Source of the DNA: a virus
Length of the DNA stretch: 38,357 nucleotides
Virus record (IMG/VR): IMGVR_UViG_3300045947_000102
Location: 1 to 38,357 of that record
Strand: one strand, 5' to 3'
The translations under genes were made by a program, and so were the position numbers. Below, one piece after another: positions 7,246 through 14,560 of this stretch. The notes under the pieces are model-generated. The model was given only the letters and a program-made list of their open reading frames with translations. It did not search any database and was not told the DNA's origin. Position 1 is the first letter of the stretch; each line of letters starts with the position of its first letter.

Positions 7246-7274
7246 ACGTTGCGCCTCAGTCCCGCGTTTGTCAA
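7246..7274 (-). promoter_or_regulatory. Possible leftward promoter in the attP-int gap
   Basis: On the minus strand a perfect TTGACA (7274-7269) is followed after 17 bases by CAACGT (7251-7246), a weak -10. The inverted TCGGTGA motif lies immediately downstream, where an operator would be. It would drive transcription across attP into the early genes. The poor -10 keeps confidence low. Confidence 0.35.
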
Positions 7275-7321
7275 GCCCTTTTTTCGCGTCTCAGATCGTC
7301 TCGCCGTCTCACGTCCGAGTC

Positions 7322-8194
7322 TCACGCATCGCCGTCGTCGGCGCGCGTCGGTTTCGTGGCGCGGGGCGGGCCGAAAAAGCGGGCGCCGTCCTTGAGGTAC
7401 TCAGGGGAGAGGTGGCTGTACCGCTCGGTGAGCGCGATGGTGGAGTGTCCGAGGTACTTCTGGAGCCGCCGCAGGTCGAGCCCCGCCATCGTCGCCCACG
7501 AGCTGAAGGTGTGCCGCAGGGTGTGGAATGTGACGCCCTCGATGTGCGCCTGACGGCAGGCGTGGGCGAATGCCGTGCGCACGCTCCGCAGCGGCGCCTC
7601 GTTCCAGACGAAGACATGCTGATCCGGTCGGCCGCGGCGCAGGCCCGCGAGCCCCAGCCGCAGATCCGCGCTCATCGGGACCGATCGCGTCCGGCGGCTC
7701 TTCGTCGTCTCCCGGCGGAAGGTGACGACGCCGGCGTCGAGGTCGATGTCGGCCCAGCGGAGCGCGAGGATCTCGGAGAGACGGCCGCCGGTGTGCAGCG
7801 CCGTGAGCACGATCGGCTTGAGGTGCGGCGCCGCGGCGAGCAGGAGCCGGTCGGCTTCCTGGGCGCTCAGATAGCGCGTCCGCCCGGCCGACTCCCGGAA
7901 CTTCCGCACGGCGCGCACGGGGTTCGGTCCCGTGGCGTAGCCGCAGGCGATCGCCCAGGTGAAGAACACGGACAGGGCGGCGCGCAGCCGGTTCAATGTG
8001 GCCCGGGCGATCCCGGCCTCCAGCCGCGCACCCATGAAGACCTCGATAGCGTGCGCGTCGATCTCCTGGAGCGGATGCCCATCGAAGTGGCGGCGCAGGA
8101 CCCGGAACTTGTACTCGATCGTGTCGGGGCCGTCGGTGTAGATCCGATGATGGGCAAGGAACTCCCGCGCCGCATCCTCGAACAGGACCGCCAC
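7322..8194 (-). CDS. int: Tyrosine recombinase (phage integrase)
   Basis: 290 aa site-specific recombinase of the phage integrase / XerC-D family. An N-terminal SAM-like core-binding domain covers about residues 1-95. The catalytic residues are all present: Arg138 in HTGGRLSEILALRW, Lys165, His224-x-x-Arg227 in HTLRH, His250 in LGHST and the nucleophile Tyr259 in ERYSHL. No N-terminal arm-binding domain is obvious, so this is a short integrase. The GTG start follows GAGGGGGAG. It lies next to the tRNA-Leu attP and should catalyse integration there; no excisionase is recognised. Confidence 0.95.
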   Translation of the reverse strand: MAVLFEDAAREFLAHHRIYTDGPDTIEYKFRVLRRHFDGHPLQEIDAHAIEVFMGARLEAGIARATLNRLRAALSVFFTWAIACGYATGPNPVRAVRKFRESAGRTRYLSAQEADRLLLAAAPHLKPIVLTALHTGGRLSEILALRWADIDLDAGVVTFRRETTKSRRTRSVPMSADLRLGLAGLRRGRPDQHVFVWNEAPLRSVRTAFAHACRQAHIEGVTFHTLRHTFSSWATMAGLDLRRLQKYLGHSTIALTERYSHLSPEYLKDGARFFGPPRATKPTRADDGDA

Positions 8195-8214
8195 GGGCTC
8201 CCCCTCGTTAGAGG

Positions 8215-8243
8215 AAGAGTGCCGCGAACGCCGCGCCAGTCAA
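8215..8243 (-). promoter_or_regulatory. Possible integrase promoter (weak)
   Basis: TTGACT (8243-8238) stands 17 bases before ACTCTT (8220-8215) on the minus strand, about 21 bases before the GTG of int. The -35 is good and the -10 poor. Because int lies just after the long late operon, a separate promoter would be needed for expression during lysogeny. Confidence 0.3.
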
Positions 8244-8313
8244 CCCTTTTCAGGTGACAAAGAGTGGCAGGAGTGCGGCGCACCCACTGCGGTCGGCGCC
8301 GCTCGACCGGTCG

Positions 8314-8330
8314 CCCAGGAGGGGCCTGGG
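8314..8330 (-). terminator. Short hairpin after the late operon
   Basis: CCCAGG-loop-CCTGGG hairpin (six base pairs, five-base loop) three bases beyond the stop of the barrel-protein gene. No T run follows, so it is at best a weak or factor-assisted terminator separating late transcription from int. Confidence 0.3.
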
Positions 8331-8333
8331 AGG

Positions 8334-8849
8334 TCAGAACCTCATGCCGAAGCCGGCCGTGAGCTCGTCCCGCTCCAGATCGAGCGTGTCCCCGCCGTTC
8401 TCGCCGTAGTGGTAGGGATGGCTGAACCGCGCCCGGAAGAAGGCAGCGTCCCCACCGAACTCCAGGCCGACATAGGGCTCCACCAGGTAGCCCTCAGTGT
8501 CGCTGTCCATCGGGTAGAAGGCTGCGACCCCGAAGTGGAAGCCATCGTGATTCCTGGCCGTGTAGAACGTGAATGTGCCCCCAATCTCGGTCAGACTGAG
8601 ACTCCCGGTATCCTCGGGGTCCGGGTTCACGTCGGCCGAGTAGTAGGAGGCCCTGACGGCCGGCCCCAGGGAGATGAGCCCTGTCACCGGGAAGTTCAGG
8701 TCGACGGTGGCCGACCAGGTGCGGCCGGTCTCGTCCCCGTTCTGCCAAGCCAGGGAGCCCGTCACGGCTGTCGGGGCCTCTGCAGCCAGCGCAGGAGCCA
8801 CGAGAAACAACGAGAGCAGGGCGAGGTAGACGAACGAGCGGAAGCGCAT
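8334..8849 (-). CDS. Exported beta-barrel-like protein (possible outer-membrane conversion protein)
   Basis: 171 aa. A textbook signal peptide (MRFRSFVYLALLSLFLVAPALA) is followed by alternating aromatic beta strands (SLAWQNGD, FTFYTARN, FHFGVAAFYP, YVGLEFGG) and a C-terminal GFGMRF ending in Phe, the pattern of bacterial outer-membrane barrels. ATG 8849 has AGGAGG seven bases upstream and a TGATG overlap with a 29-aa gene. Such a protein is not needed for virions. In a prophage it could alter the lysogen surface or block superinfection; in lytic growth it could act at the outer membrane during lysis. The function is inferred only. Confidence 0.75.
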   Translation of the reverse strand: MRFRSFVYLALLSLFLVAPALAAEAPTAVTGSLAWQNGDETGRTWSATVDLNFPVTGLISLGPAVRASYYSADVNPDPEDTGSLSLTEIGGTFTFYTARNHDGFHFGVAAFYPMDSDTEGYLVEPYVGLEFGGDAAFFRARFSHPYHYGENGGDTLDLERDELTAGFGMRF

Positions 8850-8938
8850 CACTTGTCCTCCTTGGGCGGTTTGGGCTTCGTCAGCCACTCCCACAGCACC
8901 TTGAAGATGTTCCAGCGGGTCTCCCGGCCGACCTTCAT
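8849..8938 (-). CDS. 29-aa microprotein in the lysis region
   Basis: Very short frame (MKVGRETRWNIFKVLWEWLT...) ending KPKPPKEDK. ATG 8938 is preceded by GGAGG with six bases of spacing, overlaps the stop of the holin-like gene (ATGA), and its own stop overlaps the barrel-protein ATG (TGATG). The amphipathic Trp-rich helix plus a basic Pro tail would fit a membrane-peripheral peptide. Its strong ribosome site makes translation likely. Confidence 0.6.
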   Translation of the reverse strand: MKVGRETRWNIFKVLWEWLTKPKPPKEDK

Positions 8939-9291
8939 GGCTGTCCTCCTGTCACCGGCATCTGCTCGGCCGGCGGCTGCTTCTTCGCCCAGGGCGCGAA
9001 CCTGGTCACCAGCTTGTCGAAGGCGGCGTTCGCGAGGGGCGTGGCGAACATTCCGAGCATCAGCACCAGCGCCCAGCCAGCCGGCCCGTCCCCGAAGCTA
9101 TAGAGCCCCGACCAGTGGACGTAGAACAGGCACGCCTGGCCAATGGCCGCCGCGAGGGAGCGTTTCCAGCCGGGCGTCAGCTTGAAGGCCACGTGCTCGA
9201 TGAATCCCCAGACGACCCCCACGATCAGGAGTGCTATTCCGGCAGGCTTCATCAGCGGCGTCAGGATGTCGAGGAACGATTGCTCTTCCAT
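8935..9291 (-). CDS. Small membrane protein, holin-like
   Basis: 118 aa with three hydrophobic segments: about residues 11-35 (PAGIALLIVGVVWGFI), 48-67 (AAAIGQACLFYVHWSGLYSF) and 72-92 (WALVLMLGMFATPLANAAF). The C-terminus is polar and Pro-rich. Size, segment number and position next to the M15-like peptidase and spanin-like gene suggest a holin that opens the inner membrane. Sequence identity to a named holin family is not evident. Confidence 0.6.
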   Translation of the reverse strand: MEEQSFLDILTPLMKPAGIALLIVGVVWGFIEHVAFKLTPGWKRSLAAAIGQACLFYVHWSGLYSFGDGPAGWALVLMLGMFATPLANAAFDKLVTRFAPWAKKQPPAEQMPVTGGQP

Positions 9292-9302
9292 GTTCCGCCC
9301 CC

Positions 9303-9662
9303 CTATCGGTTGATCTTCCCTTCCTTCATCTGCGACTGCACCAGGAGCTGAATCAGGTCGTTCGTGTGCCGGTGACTCTCGGCGGAAGTCATCTCGTGCT
9401 GCCGCATCAGTACGGCCAGGTCCTCGACGGCCTTCTCGATCTTCTCGATCCGCGTCTGCTGGACGGCATCCAGGCGCACGTTGTCGTCGAGTATCTCCAT
9501 CGCCGCCTCGTGCCGGATGAGCATCTGACGGTCGATGACAGCCGCCTCGACGTTCTGCCGCCACCCGGCATACCACCCGACCAGAATGGCCACCCCACCC
9601 AGGAGAGTGGCCCACCCTACCGCCTTGGCCAGTTGAGCCTTCCCGTTCAGCAGGTCAGGCAT
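9303..9662 (-). CDS. Membrane-anchored coiled-coil protein (i-spanin or holin accessory)
   Basis: 119 aa with one N-terminal membrane segment (about 12-31, KAVGWATLLGGVAILVGWYA) and a long charged helix (about 55-115) predicted to form a coiled coil. This is the shape of an Rz-type inner-membrane spanin subunit or a holin-like protein of the lysis cassette. ATGCCTGA overlaps the end of the peptidase gene by eight bases. With the small lipoprotein at 10230-10439 it could form a two-component spanin, although that gene order is not the usual one. Confidence 0.6.
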   Translation of the reverse strand: MPDLLNGKAQLAKAVGWATLLGGVAILVGWYAGWRQNVEAAVIDRQMLIRHEAAMEILDDNVRLDAVQQTRIEKIEKAVEDLAVLMRQHEMTSAESHRHTNDLIQLLVQSQMKEGKINR

Positions 9663-10230
9663 GGAGTCCCCCCGTCGGCCACTGCAGCTCCCCGCCCATC
9701 TCGAGGACCGCCTTCACCTGCGCCAGCGGCCCCACGACGAGCTCCAGGTGCATCAGGTCGTTCTCGCCCCGCTCGAGGTAGACGCGGTCCCCGTCCCAGT
9801 CCATCCCGCTCCGCAGCCCCAGGGCCTGCCCGTGCTCGGCCATACGCTGGTAGCGCGCCAGGTCGGCCCTGGACAGCGCCTCGTGCGGCCCCAGGCCCAG
9901 CAGCGTCCCGGAGGGGTGGCAGCCCTGACAGTAGAGCGCGACGTGCACTGCCAGGCTGGCGGGCACCATCAGGCCGTCATGGGAGCGCCGCCGGAGCTGG
10001 TGCAGCGAGTCCCCGGGCCTCTTCCAGGTCACGACCGCGGCCTTGTCGATCACCTCGCCCGCCGTGTTCCTCCCCTTGGCCCAGGCGACCGCTTGGCCGC
10101 TCTCGTCCCGGTAGGTCTCGATGACCTTCCCGGGGCCCGTGAGAGCGTCGACTGCCAGACGCGGCAGCAGGAGCGCCTCGACAACATGGCGCAGGACGGG
10201 ATGGAGATGATTCAGGTCGCGGTCGGCCAT
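9655..10230 (-). CDS. M15-like peptidase, probable endolysin with altered metal site
   Basis: 191 aa. The frame shows the order of M15 (L-Ala-D-Glu / D-Ala-D-Ala) peptidases: HPVLRHVVEAL at 10-20, ETYR at 38-41, WAKGR at 50-54, a Ser-x-His block at 75-77 and a terminal MHLEL (His161). Normally S-x-H is followed seven residues later by an Asp zinc ligand in the strand AVD. Here about a dozen extra residues are inserted and the strand reads LAVHVAL, with His96 where Asp is expected. It would cleave cell-wall peptides at lysis. Start ATG 10230 has GAGGGGGA upstream and a TGATG overlap. Confidence 0.65.
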   Translation of the reverse strand: MADRDLNHLHPVLRHVVEALLLPRLAVDALTGPGKVIETYRDESGQAVAWAKGRNTAGEVIDKAAVVTWKRPGDSLHQLRRRSHDGLMVPASLAVHVALYCQGCHPSGTLLGLGPHEALSRADLARYQRMAEHGQALGLRSGMDWDGDRVYLERGENDLMHLELVVGPLAQVKAVLEMGGELQWPTGGLHA

Positions 10231-10439
10231 CAGTCCCCCTCGTCTCCCTTGCAGGGCTCGCAGTCCTGACCGTGCCGGCACTTGCCCTTCGGGCACTCGA
10301 CCGGCGGCTTCTCCACCGTCGGCAGGAGGTTGATGATCTCCCGCGTCGTCTTCTTGTCGGCACAGGAGAAGCAGGCCGCGGCCAGGACGAGACCGATGAG
10401 CACCGAGAACAGCCAGCCGATGATGTGATGTCGCTTCAT
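10230..10439 (-). CDS. Small exported, lipoprotein-like protein (o-spanin candidate)
   Basis: 69 aa. The N-terminal hydrophobic segment (IIGWLFSVLIGLVLAAACFSC) contains a lipobox-like LAAAC, so the mature protein could be a lipid-anchored outer-membrane peptide. The rest is Cys- and Pro-rich (CPKGKCRHGQDCEPC). Small Pro-rich lipoproteins beside an endolysin are typically Rz1-type spanins that fuse the membranes at the last step of lysis. GGAGG lies ten bases upstream. Confidence 0.6.
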   Translation of the reverse strand: MKRHHIIGWLFSVLIGLVLAAACFSCADKKTTREIINLLPTVEKPPVECPKGKCRHGQDCEPCKGDEGD

Positions 10440-10753
10440 GGACAGGGATCCTCCGAAGTGTTCCCGGCCTGGTCGACAGCGACCGGGCGGTAGATGTCGA
10501 CGCCTCCGACAGGTGGGACTGGCTGGGCCATCAGGTCGATCCCGGTCTGGTCGGTGAACTCCACCTGGAGCCAGGGCGAGCGGGCATAGACGGGGCACTG
10601 AATGCCCGGCTCGCACTCGTACCAGCCTGAGACCCACACGGCCATGACCAGGATCGCGTAGCCGAGCACGACCTCGGGCCCGCCCTGGCAGTTCGTGACG
10701 ACAGGGTCCCACCGGAGCCAGGCGTGCGTCAGCAGGAAGGGGATCCAGCCCAT
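10436..10753 (-). CDS. Unknown protein between beta-helix gene and lysis genes
   Basis: 105 aa (106 if the adjacent GTG at 10756 is used). An internal hydrophobic stretch (VVLGYAILVMAVWVSGWY) could be a membrane segment or signal anchor. The C-terminal half looks like a short Ig/fibronectin-type strand set ending VAVDQAGNTSE. The start overlaps the stop of the beta-helix protein and the stop overlaps the lipoprotein ATG. It may be a membrane-anchored partner of either neighbour. Confidence 0.6.
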   Translation of the reverse strand: MGWIPFLLTHAWLRWDPVVTNCQGGPEVVLGYAILVMAVWVSGWYECEPGIQCPVYARSPWLQVEFTDQTGIDLMAQPVPPVGGVDIYRPVAVDQAGNTSEDPCP

Positions 10754-13125
10754 CACTGGCTCACCACGGCCCGGCGCCGGATGATCGTCCCGGCGGCGCC
10801 CGTGAACTCGTCTGCGCCGATGTCAACCGTCCCCGAGGCCGCCTGACAGTCGTTGTAGGACGGCAAGCCGTGCGCGCTCGCGAGGCTGTTGCAGATATCC
10901 GTCGTCCTCCCGCTCGGCATCCCGGTCGAGGTGCCGGCGTCCTTCGCCGGGCTGCTGGTGGTCAGGTGGTAGTCGCTGGCCGAGACGAGCGCGAGGTAGC
11001 CGGCGCTCGACGAGCAGAGGCTGTTCGAACAGTTCCCCGAGCAGCCCGACGCGACGCTGGCGCAGTTATACCCGGTCCCGAGCCAGGTCACCGGAGTGGC
11101 GTTGCCTGTCTCCATAGCAGCGTTCGACAGCGTGTTGCCGCTGCCGCTCCCGGGCGCCGCGATGTTGATCGCCTTGAGCGACGACCCGGACAGGAACAGG
11201 TTGTTGCGGATGGTGTTGTTGGAAAAGGCGCCGCTGAACGTGCCGCTCACGATGCCGCCGTTGAGCCCTGGATTGATGCAGGAGTTGTTGTAGTAGGACA
11301 GCGTCGAGATCGTGTTCGTCGTGTTCACGTCCGCGTAGGTGAAGACCTGCGCGCACTCGCGCCCCTGGTCTACGATGAAGTTGTTGTACCACTCTTGCCC
11401 GGAGGAGCTCGCGTTCTTGCATTGGCAGGTGCCGGCGCAGTTCCCCTGCGGCGAGGCGTCGATCGTGAAGCCCTGGTTGTTACCAGCGCGCAGAAGGTAG
11501 TTGTCGTGGACCTTCACCCCCTCGACGCAATGCTCCATGCGAATCCCGTAGGTCGAGGATTGGTCCGGGCGCGCCTTGATGTCCACGATCAGGTTGCCGC
11601 TGATCTCGGAACCGGTCATGTTGCCGCGCGTCGCCCCCGAGTCCTCGGCCGGGTTGCAGGTGATCCCGACCGGGGTCCCGGCCGTCATCGCCGTCCCCAT
11701 CACGGCCTGGTTGCCCTGGTCGTGGATGTGGTTGTTCTGGATCTTGATGACCGAAGCCGTCCCGGTCAGGTAGGAGTTGCAGTGGACGCCCTCGCTGTTC
11801 GTGTAGGCGATCTCGTTCCCGCTGATGGTGGCCCGGTTGGCGCGGTAGAACACCATGCCGTAGTCGCTGCCGCCGGTGTCGCTGTTGAAGAACACCCGGT
11901 TGTCGAGAGCGAACAGGTCGCCGCGGTCGATGGCGTCCTGATCGCCGTCGGAGTAGATCGCCGCGTGACGATGGCAGCGGAAGTCGAAGCCCTGGATCTT
12001 CACCCAGTCGGCTTGCTTCTTGTAGGTGAACCCGGTCCCGGCGCCGGTGTAAGAGACATAAGGCCGCTTCGCCGTTCCTGGCGCCTGAGAGCCGGTGCCC
12101 CACCGGACGTACAGGACGTTGTTCGCCGGGTCGCGGTAGTGGTCGATCTCCGGGGAGACGTTGGCGCTGCACGTCTCGCCGCTCAGGCAGTCGGAGTTCG
12201 TCGTGCACGGCATCCACTTCTGATTGGAGTCGGCGCTGTTGGTGCAGCGGTCGTCGTTGTAGGAGCCGTGCGCGTTTGTCATGTCGAGCAGGCACGTCCC
12301 GGCGTCGGCCCCGGTGCAGCAGGCGTAAGGGTTCCCCGAGCCTACGCACGCCGCGTTGTTGAGGTCGCAGGTCCCCGTCCCGGAGCCGGTGCAGCAGGCG
12401 AAGGGAGAGCCCGAGCCAGAGCACGACGTGTTGAAGCCTCCCGTGCCGTAGGTGATGCTCCCGTCGTCCTTCTGCGCCCACAGGACGTTCGCTGCCGTGC
12501 CCGACTGGAACCCGGTCCCGGCCGTGCCGGCGTCAGTCGTCCACCACGTCTCGGTGCAGGCCGTGGAGTTCGCGGCGCCCACTTGGATATTCTGCCGCAC
12601 CGCGTCGCAGTCGCAGTTCGTCCCGTCCCAGGTGCATTGCTGCCAGGCGCCGGCGGTGCCACTCGTGCCGCACTTCGCTGCGTCGCCCGTCGCGGAGTAG
12701 TCGCAGTTCGTGCCCGTGCAGCCGGAAGGCTTCGGGCATCGTGTGCCGTCGATGTAGACGCGCTCCTGGCCAGCGCCGTAGTTGTGGGGGTTGATAAGGG
12801 GGAAGGTCCCGGAGGCGCAGTCCACGTCGATCGCGTACTCGTTCCCGAAGTACCGGCCATCGAACGTCCCGCTGGCGTGGTTGCTGCTGTCGCTGTGCGA
12901 GGCCGCCGTGTGGACTCCGCGGACGACGTAGGTGTTGCTGCACGCTTCGCTCGGGCCGATGACGCCCTCGATCTTGTTGAAGGGACCGTTGCCGCCGCCG
13001 CTGGAGGCGCAATCGATCGCCGTCCCGTTCCCGTTGTTGTTGCAGCCGCCGTCGATGTAGACGGTCGCCGCCAGTGCGGGTTGCGCCATCAGCAGCGCGA
13101 GCAGGCCCGTGAGGGCTCGCCTCAC
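10753..13125 (-). CDS. Giant exported right-handed beta-helix protein with Cys repeats
   Basis: 790 aa. A signal peptide (MRRALTGLLALLMAQPALA) is followed by a Cys-rich region and then beta-helix turns (SGNEIAYTNSEG, IQNNHIHDQGN, ISGNLIVDI, VKVHDNYLL, SNNTIRNNLF). The end SPAKDAG...GTVDIGADEF is the signature seen at the C-terminus of many bacterial secreted beta-helix ('choice-of-anchor Q' type) proteins. Two tandem copies of a motif CxGSGxP(F/Y)ACCTGx3GTC lie around residues 234-280. The gene takes the place where tail fibre or spike genes usually stand. GTG 13125 overlaps the previous stop. It may be a tail spike that binds or degrades a glycan, or a surface protein of the lysogen. Confidence 0.8.
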   Translation of the reverse strand: MRRALTGLLALLMAQPALAATVYIDGGCNNNGNGTAIDCASSGGGNGPFNKIEGVIGPSEACSNTYVVRGVHTAASHSDSSNHASGTFDGRYFGNEYAIDVDCASGTFPLINPHNYGAGQERVYIDGTRCPKPSGCTGTNCDYSATGDAAKCGTSGTAGAWQQCTWDGTNCDCDAVRQNIQVGAANSTACTETWWTTDAGTAGTGFQSGTAANVLWAQKDDGSITYGTGGFNTSCSGSGSPFACCTGSGTGTCDLNNAACVGSGNPYACCTGADAGTCLLDMTNAHGSYNDDRCTNSADSNQKWMPCTTNSDCLSGETCSANVSPEIDHYRDPANNVLYVRWGTGSQAPGTAKRPYVSYTGAGTGFTYKKQADWVKIQGFDFRCHRHAAIYSDGDQDAIDRGDLFALDNRVFFNSDTGGSDYGMVFYRANRATISGNEIAYTNSEGVHCNSYLTGTASVIKIQNNHIHDQGNQAVMGTAMTAGTPVGITCNPAEDSGATRGNMTGSEISGNLIVDIKARPDQSSTYGIRMEHCVEGVKVHDNYLLRAGNNQGFTIDASPQGNCAGTCQCKNASSSGQEWYNNFIVDQGRECAQVFTYADVNTTNTISTLSYYNNSCINPGLNGGIVSGTFSGAFSNNTIRNNLFLSGSSLKAINIAAPGSGSGNTLSNAAMETGNATPVTWLGTGYNCASVASGCSGNCSNSLCSSSAGYLALVSASDYHLTTSSPAKDAGTSTGMPSGRTTDICNSLASAHGLPSYNDCQAASGTVDIGADEFTGAAGTIIRRRAVVSQ

Positions 13126-14560
13126 TGCTGGCGCCTCAGAGTCACCACCGCCTTGACCAGCTTCGCGCTGTCGTTGTTGCTGTCGCTGGCTCCGTCCCGG
13201 CTCACCCGCAGCGTCAGGTCCTCGCCGGCCGCGCAGCCCGTCGTGGTGATCCCCGTCTGCGTCGCATCGTTGAGGTTGTTCTGAGAGCCGGCCGCGTCGG
13301 TGATGGTCTGGATCGCGTTGAACGCGCCGTCCCAGGACTCGCCCGCCGCGCGGCAGACTGTCGAGAGGTCCCACTCCACGTTCCCGGTCGGGCTCGCGGC
13401 CGTCGTGACGTAGCGCAGCGTCACGTCGATGCTGCCGATCCAGTCCGTCGGGAGCTGCAGCGTGCGCTCCATCGTGTTCACGGCGGAGCCGGAGTAGTCC
13501 GCGCTCGGGCGCTGGATCGCGCCGGTGTCGTTGCAGGCGGCGGTCGGCGTCGTCGCGCCATCGCCAGGGTCATCCCAGGCGCGCGCCGCAGTCGCCGCGA
13601 CGCAGGAGGCGGCGTCCAGGTCGATCTTGGAGACGAGCGTGATGACGTTGCCGGTCGCCTCCGCGTCGATCGTCTTGTTGGTCAGCGTCGCCGTGCTGAA
13701 CGTCTCCGACGTGCTGAGCCAGGTCATCGTCCCAGACGTGGTGATCGCCGCGGGCGAGGTCAGGTCGGAGACCGCCAGCGCGCCGACCGTCTGCAGCAGC
13801 GTGGCCGTGGTGCCCGAGTAGCCCGCCGCCGAGTTGTTGACCTCGATGCTGCTGTGGGCCAGCCGGAACGTCCCGGCGTCCGCCACGACCATCCCGTAGT
13901 CAGTCACGGTCGGGTCGGCCGTGTTGTAGAGCCTGGCCGTGACGTGGTTGAAGGTCGCGTTGTCCTCGAACTCCCCGAGCATGGCGATCGCGGTCAGGGG
14001 GTAGATGCAGGCGTTGTCGTCGCTGGTCCCCGACGGCTGCGTGCCGCGCACGACGATGTTGTTGGTCACACTGACCGCGACGTTGTCGATGAGGGCCTTC
14101 TGGTGCTCGGCCGTGTCCGTGTAGCCGAGGATGCCCGTGATCGTCTGCTGCGCGTTGCACTTGGTCGAGCTGTTGGGCTGCGGGCCGAAGTCGTTGACCT
14201 CGACCTCGATGACGGAGTTCGTCAGCTTGGTGTAGTCCAGGTCCGGCACGGTGTTCTGAGAGATCACCACGCCGAAGTGGAAGCCGGTCGTTTTCCAGTA
14301 GCCGCTAAATCCGGCATTGGCCCTGATGGCGCTCCAGTCGACCTCGTGGCACGGGGCCTCGGTGGCGTTCGGCACGGCGTCGATCTGGTACTGACAGTCG
14401 GCGGTGGGCGTGAAGCCCAGGGCCGTCGTCTGCAGCAGCTTGGTGCTGCCTGCGTAGTCCAGCACCCAAAAGTGGACCGCGACGCCCCCGTTGCAGACGC
14501 CCGCATCGCACGTCCCGGCGCCGGAGCCGGTGCAGCAGCCGAAGGGCGTCCCCGAGCTGG
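12291..14560. repeat. Dispersed Cys-motif DNA repeat, three copies
   Basis: Related stretches of about 50 bases at 12291-12342, 12367-12418 and 14509-14558 all contain GGTGCAGCAG and a CCCGAG or CCCCGAG end, and encode the P(F/Y)xCCTGxxxGTC motif. Two copies are tandem in the 790-aa protein and one lies in the 819-aa protein. They imply duplication or recombination between the neighbouring genes. Confidence 0.7.

Noticed and set aside
10870-13284. 804-codon plus-strand open frame
   Set aside because: Shadow of the beta-helix gene; composition Val/Ala/Arg-rich as expected from reversed GC-rich codons.
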